64,000 nt of DNA. It comes from Flavobacteriales bacterium (lineage in GTDB: Bacteria > Bacteroidota > Bacteroidia > Flavobacteriales_D > Crocinitomicaceae). The DNA lies in NCBI GenBank assembly GCA_947475095.1, contig CANJLG010000002.1, positions 62,001-126,000 on the forward strand, in the 5' to 3' direction. Positions 8,758 to 18,069 of the stretch are shown one piece after another. Position 1 is the stretch's first letter, and the number at the start of each line of letters is the position of its first letter. The notes beneath the pieces are model-generated. The model did no database searches. It saw nothing but the letters and a program-made list of their open reading frames with translations, and was not told where the DNA came from. The position numbers and the translations under genes are program-made.

Positions 8758-10296
8758 ATGAAAATAATCAGTTTGTTTTTTTTCCTAGGAATACTTCAAG
8801 TGTCCTATTCACAAGAGGCCTCGGTTATTCCTTCACCAGATAAGCCCAGTGTAACTGATAATATTTTGTTCGAACTGAAAGATTGGGATCCTATTCGCGG
8901 CCTTTGGTTATCCGAAAGCATAATGGCGATGTCAACTAACCAAGTCATTCCAGATAGAACTTTTGCTGAAGAATTGACGCCGTATGAACTATTGAGTTTG
9001 ATGCCTAAAGAAAAAAGGGAAGACTTAAAAGATTATATTGAGACCAACAATACGGGTGCGCAACCAACAAATAACTCATTTACCACTTTACTCTTAGCGC
9101 TAATTAACAATACTTTTTGCAAAACAATACAAGGCCGAAGCTACGGTGACCCACATTTAAAATCCTTTGACAATGCTACGTATTCATTTCAAACAGTAGG
9201 TGAATTCGAATTGTCAAAATCTTCCGATAGAAACTTTGAGATTCAAGCGAGGCAAAAAGCACAAAGTGATAATTTCTCCTTGAACTCGGCAATAGCGATG
9301 AATGTTTCTGGTGATCGAGTAGGCTTTTATGCCGAAGATGCACCTTCCCGAAATGTAACGCCATTATTTTTAGATGGAGCGCCAATACAATTACAAGGAA
9401 GAACCTATTTTTTACCGCATGGAGGAACAATTAAGTTAAATGGAAGTAATTATATTATCACCTGGCCTACAGGCGAAATACTGATTCTTAATAATAGAGC
9501 TAGTGGCGGGACGAATTTCATTAATGTAACTGTAACAATTTTTGAGTGCAGCACACAAACATACAGTGGCTTACTCGGGAATGCAAATAAAAACATCAAT
9601 GATGATTTTAACGGCAGAAACAACAATCAAGCGCCCCCTGTCTACCAAGCATTCTCAACATTTGGGAATCCTTTAATGCAGCAAGCATCAATTATTGCTG
9701 AAAAAGAGTACTTAAGTTACCTGTCTCAAAGTTTTGCAGATGATTGGCGAGTAACAGACATGACTACATTATTTGATTATTCAAACGGGACAAATACAGC
9801 TTCTTTTACAGACAGAAGATTTCCAATGGTTCATCTAACAGTAGCAGACCTGAATGCCAATCAGCAATCAATGGCAAGACAAAGATGCGAAGCAATGGGT
9901 ATAAGCCCCGATGAAATGGGAGGATGCATCTTTGATCAAGGGTATTTAAATATTGCTCCGAATCCTGTTCCTTCGCCATCGATAGCAACGGAAGGTGTGG
10001 TTCTTAATAAATTAGAAAGACCATTATTAAATACCAATACGCATCAAATTTTAGCTCCTAAAAATCCAAGCGGAGAAGCCCAACCAAAACCACAAAGTGT
10101 AAATCCAATCGAAGAAAAGCCAGGAAAAACCGATATTAAAACAAATGGTAATTACAATACAATTGTAAAACCAAGCCAACCAATCCAAATCAAGGTGCCA
10201 AACAACAATAACAAACCTGCTCCTATTAATACAAACAAGCCAAGCAATACATCACCAGTCATACCAATAAAAAATGGAAAACCAGGCAAAGGATAA
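8758..10296 (+). CDS. secreted von Willebrand factor type D domain protein
   Basis: A 512-aa exported protein with an N-terminal signal peptide (MKIISLFFFLGILQVSYSQ). Residues about 125-290 form a VWD-like domain: it opens with GRSYGDPHLKSFDNATYSFQ and continues with GEFELSKS and CSTQTYSGLLGNANKNINDD, the usual GDPH and GLLGN hallmarks. The last 120 residues are low complexity, rich in Pro, Asn and Lys, perhaps a flexible spacer; no type IX secretion C-terminal domain is recognised. VWD domains in animals mediate assembly and adhesion; the bacterial role is unknown. The 3' end overlaps the next gene by 23 bp. Confidence 0.82.
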   Translation: MKIISLFFFLGILQVSYSQEASVIPSPDKPSVTDNILFELKDWDPIRGLWLSESIMAMSTNQVIPDRTFAEELTPYELLSLMPKEKREDLKDYIETNNTGAQPTNNSFTTLLLALINNTFCKTIQGRSYGDPHLKSFDNATYSFQTVGEFELSKSSDRNFEIQARQKAQSDNFSLNSAIAMNVSGDRVGFYAEDAPSRNVTPLFLDGAPIQLQGRTYFLPHGGTIKLNGSNYIITWPTGEILILNNRASGGTNFINVTVTIFECSTQTYSGLLGNANKNINDDFNGRNNNQAPPVYQAFSTFGNPLMQQASIIAEKEYLSYLSQSFADDWRVTDMTTLFDYSNGTNTASFTDRRFPMVHLTVADLNANQQSMARQRCEAMGISPDEMGGCIFDQGYLNIAPNPVPSPSIATEGVVLNKLERPLLNTNTHQILAPKNPSGEAQPKPQSVNPIEEKPGKTDIKTNGNYNTIVKPSQPIQIKVPNNNNKPAPINTNKPSNTSPVIPIKNGKPGKG

Positions 10297-11923
10297 ATTG
10301 TCCTTTCTTTTATTTTTTGTGCTTCTCTTCTTTTTCAACGGAACTCTAATAGCACAAAAGAAAAACAAACTTATTGTTGGAATCGTCATTGATCAAATGT
10401 GCTACGAGTATTTATACCGTTATCAGCATCATTTTACCAAAGGTGGCTTTAATGCCCTGATGAAAAATGGTGTGAATTGCCGCAATGTGAATTACAATTA
10501 CGTCCCAACCTACACTGGGCCAGGCCACGCCTCCATTTATACCGGAACGAGCCCAAATAATCATGGAATTATTGGCAACAATTGGTATGATCGAACTACA
10601 TCGGCTAATGTTAACTGTGTGGAAGATTTATCTGTAACGGGAATTGGAACAATTTCAGCGTATGGTAAAGCTTCGCCAAAAAATCTAAAAACATATACGA
10701 TTAGCGATCAATTAAAACTAAGCTACCCAAGCGCAAAAGTGATCTCCCTTTCAATTAAAAACCGAAGTGCCATCCTTCCAGGTGGGCATTTAAGCGATGG
10801 AAGCTATTGGTTTGACCCACTCAGCGGCACTTTTACAACAAGTACCTACTTCAAGGATAAATTACCCGATTGGCTAGAAGAATTTAACGCCCATAAAAAT
10901 GCAAAAACCTACTTGACAGATTGGACGCTTTTATACCCAAAAGAAACCTATTTAGCTGCCGATAAAGACGAAAGCAAATACGAGGCGATTATCCCCGGGA
11001 AAACAGACGCTGTCTTTCCATATAATTTCACCACCTTTCCTACCACCGATTTTAGTGGATTTACAATTTCACCAGCATGTAATAGCTTACTAACAGATTT
11101 GGCTCTTTCGGCCATAAAAAATGAAAAGCTTGGGGAAGATGCACAGACCGATTTACTTTGTATTAGTTATTCAACCCCAGACATAGCAGGGCATAGCTTT
11201 GGGCCTTATTCATTGGAAATAGAGGATATGTATGCTAGGATGGACTTAGAAATAGAAAAACTATTAAAGGAATTAACGAAGAAACTTGGCAAAGATAATT
11301 TCACCCTTTTTCTAACTGCCGATCATGCCGTTGTTCCCATTCCTCAAATGCTAATGGACATGCGTCTTCCAGGAGGCTACCACGCAAGTAATTTAAAAAT
11401 GGAAGAATTGAAATTAGCTATTCTTACAAAATTCAAATCCCCTATTACGCTGAACGAAATAAATCAAAACATATACCTAAATCGGAAAGAGATTGATTCA
11501 TTAAAGCTTGATTACAATGCCATTTGTGACTTTATAAGTCAAGAAATCCGACAATGGTCAGAAGTTAAAGCAGTATTTACCGCCGAACAACTCATCGAAG
11601 GTAGCGTAAACGGCGACAACTGGAGAAAAATGCTATTCTTAGGATACGATTTTAACAGAAGCGGTGACGTATTGTATTTGTTAAATCCCGGATTTTTACC
11701 TGTAGAAGACGTTACTGATTTTAAAGGCACTTCTCATGGCTCAGCGTTTAACTACGACACCCATGTTCCATTGCTTTGGTATGGTGGTGGATTGAAACCA
11801 AGCGATGTATTTCGGCCAATAGAAATTACTGATATTTCAGCTACACTAACCCACTTGCTCTATCTACAACGATCAGGAGCCATGACAGGCTCGCCTATTT
11901 TGGAAGTTTTAGAGAAAAAATAA
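10274..11923 (+). CDS. PafA-like alkaline phosphatase family protein
   Basis: Periplasmic phosphomonoesterase of the alkaline phosphatase superfamily (549 aa). A signal-like hydrophobic segment spans residues 10-27. Metal and catalytic residues match PafA: D40 in VGIVIDQM, the threonine nucleophile region TYTGPGHASIYTG (T81), the phosphate-binding Lys/Arg pair in SIKNRSAILPGGH, D/H in STPDIAGHSFGP, DH in LTADHAVVP and a late His in GTSHGSAF. Its start lies inside the end of the VWD gene (23-bp overlap), which implies co-translation. In Bacteroidota such enzymes release phosphate from organic phosphate. Convergent with purC, stops 4 bp apart. Confidence 0.9.
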   Translation: MENQAKDKLSFLLFFVLLFFFNGTLIAQKKNKLIVGIVIDQMCYEYLYRYQHHFTKGGFNALMKNGVNCRNVNYNYVPTYTGPGHASIYTGTSPNNHGIIGNNWYDRTTSANVNCVEDLSVTGIGTISAYGKASPKNLKTYTISDQLKLSYPSAKVISLSIKNRSAILPGGHLSDGSYWFDPLSGTFTTSTYFKDKLPDWLEEFNAHKNAKTYLTDWTLLYPKETYLAADKDESKYEAIIPGKTDAVFPYNFTTFPTTDFSGFTISPACNSLLTDLALSAIKNEKLGEDAQTDLLCISYSTPDIAGHSFGPYSLEIEDMYARMDLEIEKLLKELTKKLGKDNFTLFLTADHAVVPIPQMLMDMRLPGGYHASNLKMEELKLAILTKFKSPITLNEINQNIYLNRKEIDSLKLDYNAICDFISQEIRQWSEVKAVFTAEQLIEGSVNGDNWRKMLFLGYDFNRSGDVLYLLNPGFLPVEDVTDFKGTSHGSAFNYDTHVPLLWYGGGLKPSDVFRPIEITDISATLTHLLYLQRSGAMTGSPILEVLEKK

Positions 11924-11927
11924 ACTA

Positions 11928-12875
11928 TTATATTTCCTTTTTAAGATACGCTTGAACATTATTAAAAATGCGCTCCTTACTGTTCGTTGTATCTGATTTA
12001 ACAAACTGATTCCCTGTTATTTTTTCATACAACTCAATATAGCGTTCGGAAATAATTTGTACAAATTCATCCGGCATATGAGGAATTTCTTGGCCTTCAA
12101 GACCTTGAAAACCATTCTCAATAAGCCATTGCCGCACAAATTCCTTTGACAATTGCTTTTGCTCTATACCTTCAGCCTGACGTTCCTCGTAGCCTTCAGC
12201 ATAAAAATAACGCGAAGAATCCGGAGTGTGAATTTCATCAATTAAAACTACCTCCCCATTAAGTAAACCGAACTCATATTTTGTATCGACCAATATTAAG
12301 CCTTGCTTAAAAGCCATTTCAGTTCCTCTTTGAAATAGTTTTCTAGTATACGATTCCATTTTTTCATATACTTCTTTGCCAACATGTCCGTGCAACAAAA
12401 TATCTTCACGAGAAATATCTTCATCATGCCCCTCCTCTGCTTTTACGGCTGGAGTAATGATTGGGGAAGGTAAGCGATCGTTTTCGATAAGTCCTTCTGG
12501 CAAAACAACACCACACAATATACGTTTACCAGCTTTATATTCCCTAGCCGCATGCCCAGCTAAATATCCGCGGATAACCATTTCAACACGAATCGGCTCG
12601 CAGGCATGACCAACAGCAACGCAGGGATCAGGTGTGGCAACTAACCAATTTGGCACGATATCCTTAGTCGCATCTAAAAAATAAGTTGCAACCTGATTAA
12701 GCACCTGGCCCTTAAAAGGAATTCCTTTTGGGAGAATATGGTCAAAGGCAGATATTCGGTCGGAAGCGACCATCACCAAACGGTTTTCGCTGAGCGTATA
12801 CACATCGCGAACTTTGCCATGGTAAACATCAATTTGCCCATCAAAATTAAAAATAGTAGTAGAAGTTGTTTTCAT
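11928..12875 (-). CDS. purC: phosphoribosylaminoimidazole-succinocarboxamide synthase (SAICAR synthase)
   Basis: Purine biosynthesis ligase that joins CAIR and aspartate with ATP. The 315-aa length fits the longer bacterial/fungal-type enzyme. Recognisable blocks: [11 protein letters not shown] near the start, [34 protein letters not shown] and [19 protein letters not shown] followed by TPDSSRYF. It follows phoH with an 8-bp gap, so both share a transcript. purQ and purD are in the window at 46-48 kb but not contiguous. No purine riboswitch or PurR site was seen. Confidence 0.96.
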   Translation of the reverse strand: MKTTSTTIFNFDGQIDVYHGKVRDVYTLSENRLVMVASDRISAFDHILPKGIPFKGQVLNQVATYFLDATKDIVPNWLVATPDPCVAVGHACEPIRVEMVIRGYLAGHAAREYKAGKRILCGVVLPEGLIENDRLPSPIITPAVKAEEGHDEDISREDILLHGHVGKEVYEKMESYTRKLFQRGTEMAFKQGLILVDTKYEFGLLNGEVVLIDEIHTPDSSRYFYAEGYEERQAEGIEQKQLSKEFVRQWLIENGFQGLEGQEIPHMPDEFVQIISERYIELYEKITGNQFVKSDTTNSKERIFNNVQAYLKKEI

Positions 12876-12883
12876 AGTTTATG

Positions 12884-13849
12884 TTAATCTAAAGCGGATT
12901 TTGCCTCAGCGTTTTCAAAGGCATCAATAATTTTAGTGATTAATTTATGTCGTATAATATCGCTTTTCCCCAAACGGATGATGGCAATTTCATCGATACC
13001 TTCTAAAATTTCTAAAGCGAAATTAAGCCCGGATTTTTGTCGATGTGGTAAATCAACTTGGGTCATGTCACCCGTAATCACAAATTTCGCTGTCATGCCC
13101 ATACGAGTCAAGAACATTTTCATTTGTAATGTGGTGGTATTTTGAGCTTCATCAAGAATCACAAAAGCCTTGTCTAAGGTTCGCCCCCTCATGAATGCAA
13201 GCGGTGCAATTTCAATAATACCCATCTCAATCATATTGGCTAATTTATCCGAAGGGATCATATCCCTGAGGGCATCATACAAAGGCATTAAATAGGGATC
13301 TAATTTTTCTTTAAGGTCGCCAGGCAGAAACCCTAAGTTTTCACCTGCCTCAACAGCTGGTCGGGTTAGCACGATTCGTTTTACCTCCTTTGCTTTTAAA
13401 GCTCGAACAGCCAAGGCAACTGCGGTGTAGGTTTTACCAGTTCCTGCAGGACCAACAGCAAAAACCATATCGTGATCAAGTACGGCTTGCACCATCTTTT
13501 TCTGATTTACCGTACGTGCTTTAATCTTATTTCCACTGGTACCATGAACGAGAATTTCATCATCTTGGCCATTTGAAATAAGCGAGGCACCATTTTCAAG
13601 CATAAGATTATCGATGTTATTTAACGAGAGCACATTATAGGTATTAAAATGCTGTTGAATTAATTCGAATTTAGCTTCAAACGCATCAATCAACTCCTGT
13701 TCCCCATCAATTATTACCATATTTCCCCTTGATAAAATTGATAATTTAGGAAAGAATGTTTTGAGATGCTTTAAATTTATGTTGTTGATGCCAAATAAAT
13801 CAGCAGGATTTATTCCTTCAATGACTATTTTTCTACTTTCCAAATTCAA
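12884..13849 (-). CDS. PhoH family ATPase
   Basis: Cytosolic PhoH-like ATPase (321 aa), a family linked to RNA metabolism and to phosphate starvation in E. coli. Walker A is GPAGTGKTYTA near residue 137, Walker B AFVILDEAQNTT near residue 230; the stretch LTRPAVEAGENLGFLPGDLK is diagnostic of the family. The first 110 residues form the usual N-terminal domain. Translation appears to start at TTG 13849, since an in-frame TAA lies directly upstream and no ATG precedes the conserved N-terminal region. It lies 8 bp upstream of purC. Confidence 0.93.
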   Translation of the reverse strand: MNLESRKIVIEGINPADLFGINNINLKHLKTFFPKLSILSRGNMVIIDGEQELIDAFEAKFELIQQHFNTYNVLSLNNIDNLMLENGASLISNGQDDEILVHGTSGNKIKARTVNQKKMVQAVLDHDMVFAVGPAGTGKTYTAVALAVRALKAKEVKRIVLTRPAVEAGENLGFLPGDLKEKLDPYLMPLYDALRDMIPSDKLANMIEMGIIEIAPLAFMRGRTLDKAFVILDEAQNTTTLQMKMFLTRMGMTAKFVITGDMTQVDLPHRQKSGLNFALEILEGIDEIAIIRLGKSDIIRHKLITKIIDAFENAEAKSALD

Positions 13850-13890
13850 TTAAAATGCATTTTGATTATTACTATCGTTATGAAATATCT

Positions 13891-13898
13891 TACTTTTG
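13891..13898 (+). promoter_or_regulatory. TAnnTTTG promoter element for the SAM hydrolase-type gene
   Basis: TACTTTTG is a full consensus match, 38 bases before the ATG at 13937. The only upstream TTTG is 26 bases away, slightly too far for a standard -33 element. Confidence 0.5.
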
Positions 13899-13936
13899 GT
13901 AAAAGTAGAAATTAAAGCAATACTGAACGAAAAATC

Positions 13937-14821
13937 ATGATGCAAATCATTACCCTAACCACGGATGCTGGACTTAAAGATTACTATGTTGCCTCGCTAA
14001 AAGCTTCGCTCTACAGTGTTTTAAAAAATATTATTTTAGTCGATATTTCCCATGACATTCGTCCTTTCGATTCATCCGAGGCCGCTTTTCAATTAAGAAG
14101 TTGCTACAAAGATTTTCCGAAAGGGACGGTACATATTATTGGGGTAGATAGTGAGCCAAAATTAGTTAATAGTGCTAATGAAGCAAGTAGCCAAAACTCA
14201 GAACCAAGCTATCCTTCAATATTATTTTTTGAAGAGCAGTATTTTGTTGCAACAGACAATGGATTTTTTGGTGCCTTTTTAGGCGAGAAAAAAGGGGGAG
14301 CCTTTTATCGTTATAAAAATATTGAAGCGCATCCGGAAATGCTCAAGTTTCCTACAAAAAACTGCTTGATTCCCCTTGCTGTAAAAATTATTCAAGGTGA
14401 AAAATTAGATGACTTTTGTGTAGCTGGGGAAAATTTTAAAATATCTTTATTACAAAATCCAATTATTGAATCCTTTTCAATTCAAGGAAATGTAATTCAC
14501 ATAGATTCCTACGGTAACTTAATCTCAAACATATCAAAAGAGGATTTTGATCGATTTGGAGAAAATGTTCCGTTTACAATATATTATCATAATAAAACAT
14601 ATCATTTGGATAAGATCTCACCTACCTATAATAGTGTGGTTTTAGGCGACAAAGTTGCTATTTTCAACAATGCTGGATTATTAGAAATCGCCATAAACCA
14701 AGGAGCAAATCGTAGTTTTGGCGGGGCTGATAAATTGTTCGGTGTGAGAAAAGGAGATGTCATTAGAGTGAATTTTGAACCTGCAGGATCTCACAGAACC
14801 CTTAACACCTTGCAATTTTGA
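13937..14821 (+). CDS. SAM hydroxide adenosyltransferase (DUF62 family)
   Basis: Predicted cytosolic enzyme splitting S-adenosylmethionine into adenosine and methionine, related to fluorinase and chlorinase. Family landmarks in order: ITLTTDAGLKDYYVASLK at the N-terminus, VDISHDIRPFD near residue 34, VATDNGFFGAF near residue 103, IHIDSYGNLISNI near residue 193. The 294-aa length fits. The metal- and SAM-binding Asp of TTDAG and the DISHDI block are intact. The next gene begins inside its stop codon. Physiological role in bacteria is still poorly understood. Confidence 0.88.
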   Translation: MMQIITLTTDAGLKDYYVASLKASLYSVLKNIILVDISHDIRPFDSSEAAFQLRSCYKDFPKGTVHIIGVDSEPKLVNSANEASSQNSEPSYPSILFFEEQYFVATDNGFFGAFLGEKKGGAFYRYKNIEAHPEMLKFPTKNCLIPLAVKIIQGEKLDDFCVAGENFKISLLQNPIIESFSIQGNVIHIDSYGNLISNISKEDFDRFGENVPFTIYYHNKTYHLDKISPTYNSVVLGDKVAIFNNAGLLEIAINQGANRSFGGADKLFGVRKGDVIRVNFEPAGSHRTLNTLQF

Positions 14822-15129
14822 TTATTAGGATAGTAAAATTGCAGTTCCAAAAAGATAAATTAGATGATTTTATTTTTATTTTCAATCAAACAAAATTAAA
14901 AGTTAGCAATTTTGAAGGTTGTATGGGCATGCAATTAGTGCAAGACTTAGCTAATCCCGCTGTTTTTTTTACCTACAGCCATTGGGAAAGCGAGCAAGCA
15001 CTGTCCAATTACCGTCAATCCGATGTATTTAAAATTATTTGGAAAAGCATAAAGCCTTGGTTTGAAAAACCCGCAGAGGCTTACAGTACAGATCTTTATT
15101 TTGATGGATTTTCGAATGGAAAGAAATAA
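14818..15129 (+). CDS. antibiotic biosynthesis monooxygenase (ABM)-like small protein
   Basis: A 103-aa ferredoxin-like (dimeric alpha/beta barrel) protein. The pattern IRIVKLQFQKDKLDDFIFIF, GCMGMQLVQD, VFFTYSHWESEQALSNYRQS is typical of ABM/quinol monooxygenase-type proteins. No cofactor site is visible, as usual for this family. The start is TTG at 14818, which overlaps the TGA of the upstream DUF62 gene in the form TTGA; there is no ATG near the conserved N-terminus. Translational coupling with the SAM enzyme is likely. Function is unknown. Confidence 0.78.
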   Translation: MIIRIVKLQFQKDKLDDFIFIFNQTKLKVSNFEGCMGMQLVQDLANPAVFFTYSHWESEQALSNYRQSDVFKIIWKSIKPWFEKPAEAYSTDLYFDGFSNGKK

Positions 15130-15142
15130 TTATGTCGAAATA

Positions 15143-15174
15143 TTTGATTTTTTGAAAAAAGAATTCTACTTTTA
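15143..15174 (+). promoter_or_regulatory. promoter of the cold-shock gene
   Basis: TTTG (15143-15146), 20 bases, then TACTTTTA (15167-15174), one mismatch to TAnnTTTG. The ATG is 25 bases further, giving a short leader rather than the long cold-shock leader known from E. coli cspA. Confidence 0.5.
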
Positions 15175-15199
15175 CACAAAATAATTAATTTAGATTAGA

Positions 15200-15391
15200 A
15201 TGAGTAAAGGAACAGTAAAATTCTTCAATGAGACAAAAGGTTTTGGCTTTATTGTAGACGATGAAACGAGCAAAGAGTATTTTGTTCACGTAACAGGATT
15301 AGTTGACAAGGTTAAAGAAAATGACCAAGTTGAATTCGAACTTGAAGAAGGTCGAAGAGGTTTGAATGCAATTAATGTAAAAAAAGCATAA
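15200..15391 (+). CDS. cold-shock domain protein (CspA family)
   Basis: A 63-aa single cold-shock domain that binds single-stranded RNA or DNA. It opens MSKGTVKFFNETKGFGFI, containing RNP1 (KGFGFI), and RNP2 appears as EYFVHVTGL; the family usually has VFVHF or VFVHI. Acidic residues are abundant, as in other Bacteroidota CSPs. It is monocistronic: its own promoter lies upstream and a strong intrinsic terminator lies 26 bp after the stop. Confidence 0.95.
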   Translation: MSKGTVKFFNETKGFGFIVDDETSKEYFVHVTGLVDKVKENDQVEFELEEGRRGLNAINVKKA

Positions 15392-15417
15392 TTATATTCA
15401 TCCCTTGAAAAAAAATT

Positions 15418-15440
15418 AAGTCCCTTTTGGGACTTTTTTT
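15418..15440 (+). terminator. intrinsic terminator of the cold-shock gene
   Basis: A perfect 7-bp stem AAGTCCC/GGGACTT with a TTTT loop runs directly into a T tract (15434-15440). It separates the cold-shock gene from gldF. Confidence 0.9.
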
Positions 15441-15476
15441 GTTTAACATTCTTTTTTTTACTTAAAATCAAACTAA

Positions 15477-15509
15477 TTGTTCATTATTAGGATGAAAATT
15501 CTAATTTTG
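15477..15509 (+). promoter_or_regulatory. promoter of the gldFG operon
   Basis: TTG (15477-15479), 22 bases, TAATTTTG (15502-15509). Full match to the Bacteroidota consensus with acceptable spacing; the gldF ATG is 17 bases after the element. Confidence 0.65.
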
Positions 15510-15526
15510 AATAGTCAAATCTATTT

Positions 15527-16258
15527 ATGTTATCACTTTATTTAAAAGAATTAAGAAGTTTTTTAAGTTCCATTATAGGATATGTATTCATATTAATCTA
15601 TTTAATTGCATCAGGATTATTTCATTGGGTATTGTCTTATAATACAAATTTGCTAGAAGGAGCTGAGGCAGATTTAATTCCCTTTTTCAATTTATCACCT
15701 GTAATTCTTTTAATATTAATTCCTGCCATTACCATGCGGTCAATAGCAGAAGAACGGCGGACAGGCACAATCGAATTATTATTCACAAAACCCATTTCGG
15801 ATTTAGGAATAATTTTAGCAAAATATTTTGCGGGAGTTACCTTAATGATCATTGCCATTATTCCAACCATCGTTTACTTTTTTTCAATGTATTATATGGG
15901 TAAGCCTATCGGAATAATTGATTTGGGTGCAAGCCTAACATCATATCTTGGCTTAATTCTGTTAGGTTCTGTTTTTGTTTCAATCGGTATTTTCGCTTCA
16001 TCACTAACCAGTAGCCAAATTGTTTCTTTTATTCTAGCCATGTTTCTTTGTTGGTTTATTTATGATGGACTAGAATTATTAGGATCCTTTTCCCAAGTAG
16101 GAAACAGTGATGCCATTATCCGTTATTTTGGGATTTCATCTCATTATAATTCCATTAAGAAGGGGCTTGTTGACACAAGCGATATCGTCTATTTCATTTC
16201 AGTTATCTTTTTGTTTTTATATGCTAGTTTATCAAGCGTTAAATCATTAAAACGTTAG
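15527..16258 (+). CDS. gldF: gliding motility-associated ABC transporter permease GldF
   Basis: Inner-membrane permease (243 aa) with about six transmembrane helices of the ABC-2 type. It opens MLSLYLKELRSFLSSIIGYV and carries RSIAEERRTGTIELLFTKPI, characteristic of GldF. With GldA (ATPase) and GldG it forms an ABC transporter needed for gliding in Flavobacterium johnsoniae; in many Bacteroidota the genes persist without proof of motility. The gldG ATG follows 2 bp after the stop. No gldA is present here. Confidence 0.92.
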   Translation: MLSLYLKELRSFLSSIIGYVFILIYLIASGLFHWVLSYNTNLLEGAEADLIPFFNLSPVILLILIPAITMRSIAEERRTGTIELLFTKPISDLGIILAKYFAGVTLMIIAIIPTIVYFFSMYYMGKPIGIIDLGASLTSYLGLILLGSVFVSIGIFASSLTSSQIVSFILAMFLCWFIYDGLELLGSFSQVGNSDAIIRYFGISSHYNSIKKGLVDTSDIVYFISVIFLFLYASLSSVKSLKR

Positions 16259-16260
16259 GT

Positions 16261-18069
16261 ATGAAAAAAAGGAATGTTTCTGCGAAAGGTATATTTAACT
16301 GGAGTTTTCTAATCATTGCTTTTGCAATAATAATTCTAGTTAACATCATTGCATCTCTAGTGTATGTTCAGTTTGATATGACCGATGACCAGCGCTATAC
16401 ATTAGCAAAAGGGACCAAAGAATTTTTGTCAAATAAATCAAAATTTGAAAATCGAATCTCAATAAAAATATATTTAGAAGGTAATTTACCAGCTGAAATC
16501 AAACTTTTTAGAGATGCAATAGAGGATAAGCTACGTGCCTTTAAAGATTTAACTGGAAACCGCATTGAATACGTGTTCATCAATCCAAATAATGGATCTG
16601 AAAGCGAAAAAAATGACTTGTTTAAATCCATCTACAAAGAGGGAAAAGGCATTCAACCGCTCGACATCTCATACATCAAGGATGGTGAACAGACACAGTT
16701 AATGCTTTGGCCAGGCGCAGAAATTTCCTATTCAAATAGCGGTATCATTAAGGAAAATACCATACAATTTCTCCCCGGAACAAAACCAGGCAACCCACTA
16801 AGCCTTCAAGATGTAAATGAGGTACTTGAAAATGCTTTAAATAACCTTGAATATAATTTACTTTCAGCCATTCGGAATATTACTTTGTTAGAAAAGCCTA
16901 GAATAGCCTTTCTTCAAGGTCACGGAGAACTTAATTATAATCAAACTATTAGAGCTAGATCAGTCATCGCACCATTTTATTCCTTAACCGAAATAACGCT
17001 TAATGATTCTTTAGCAGCACTAAATGATGTTGACGGATTAATTATAGCAGATCCCCAGACACCTTTTACAGATAAAGATTTGTACATCATAGATCAATTT
17101 GTAATGCGTGGAGGTAAATTAATGTGTTTTATGAATGCGCTTCATTTGGAGGAAGACTCGCTTATGTCGAGGGGCCTAACGAACACTGTTAGAAAAAATT
17201 TAAAGCTTGGCGACATGCTAATGGATTACGGAATGAAATTAAATGAAAACTATGTTTATGACGTTTTATGCGCTCCCAAAAAAGTCCCTTTTGCAGACAA
17301 ATCATTAATGCCATGGTTTTTCCATGTACTTGGAACGCCAAGCCCACATCCAATAACGAGAAATATTGATCCGGTTTCACTTCAATACGTTAATGAAATT
17401 AAATTCATTCCTTCAGATAAAATTAGAACATCCTCTCTTATAACATCGTCAACAAATTCAAATAAGACAGGATTAGCACCATTGGTAAGTTTAGAAATGC
17501 CACTTTCTTTTGGTAATAACCCTAAACTAATTGATAATCCTTTACTAGAGAAAAATAAAATTTGCCTAGCTGGATTAATAGAGGGAACATTTTCGTCCTC
17601 TTTTGCAAATAGGATTGTTAGCGAATTTGCAGACAACAAAAACTCAAATTATATAAAACAAAGTAAGGCTGAAGGTAAAATTCTTTTAGTGGGTAATGGG
17701 ACATTTATTGCGAATAAATATGACTCCATCATCAATGAAAAAACTGGACAAACAATGTATCGCCCTAAGCCATTTAATGATTTAAAATTTAATCAGACCT
17801 TAGCGGAAATGAATAAAGCGATGTATTATGGGAATCAAGATTTTTTTGAAAATATTGTCGATTACATGATGGGGGAAATCTCTATACTGGATATTAGAAG
17901 TCGTCAAATTGACATTAAAAACATCGACAAAGCTAAATTGCTTACTATGTCAGGTACACTTAAAATCATAAATGTCTTTCTTCCAATAATATTGATTCTA
18001 ATTTTTGCTTTTATTTGGAATTTTAGACGGAAAAATAAATATGCGTCAATGAAAAATAGTGGTCAATGA
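16261..18069 (+). CDS. gldG: gliding motility-associated protein GldG
   Basis: Substrate-binding-like component of the Gld ABC transporter (602 aa). An N-terminal membrane anchor (residues about 13-35) is followed by an extracytoplasmic ABC_transp_aux-type region (FDMTDDQRYTLAKGTKEFL, IEYVFINPNN, AFLQGHGELN) and a C-terminal membrane helix (INVFLPIILILIFAFIWNF). This two-anchor layout is the normal one. It follows gldF by 2 bp and overlaps the next gene by 4 bp (ATGA). Assignment is supported by both motif content and the gldF neighbour. Confidence 0.92.
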   Translation: MKKRNVSAKGIFNWSFLIIAFAIIILVNIIASLVYVQFDMTDDQRYTLAKGTKEFLSNKSKFENRISIKIYLEGNLPAEIKLFRDAIEDKLRAFKDLTGNRIEYVFINPNNGSESEKNDLFKSIYKEGKGIQPLDISYIKDGEQTQLMLWPGAEISYSNSGIIKENTIQFLPGTKPGNPLSLQDVNEVLENALNNLEYNLLSAIRNITLLEKPRIAFLQGHGELNYNQTIRARSVIAPFYSLTEITLNDSLAALNDVDGLIIADPQTPFTDKDLYIIDQFVMRGGKLMCFMNALHLEEDSLMSRGLTNTVRKNLKLGDMLMDYGMKLNENYVYDVLCAPKKVPFADKSLMPWFFHVLGTPSPHPITRNIDPVSLQYVNEIKFIPSDKIRTSSLITSSTNSNKTGLAPLVSLEMPLSFGNNPKLIDNPLLEKNKICLAGLIEGTFSSSFANRIVSEFADNKNSNYIKQSKAEGKILLVGNGTFIANKYDSIINEKTGQTMYRPKPFNDLKFNQTLAEMNKAMYYGNQDFFENIVDYMMGEISILDIRSRQIDIKNIDKAKLLTMSGTLKIINVFLPIILILIFAFIWNFRRKNKYASMKNSGQ

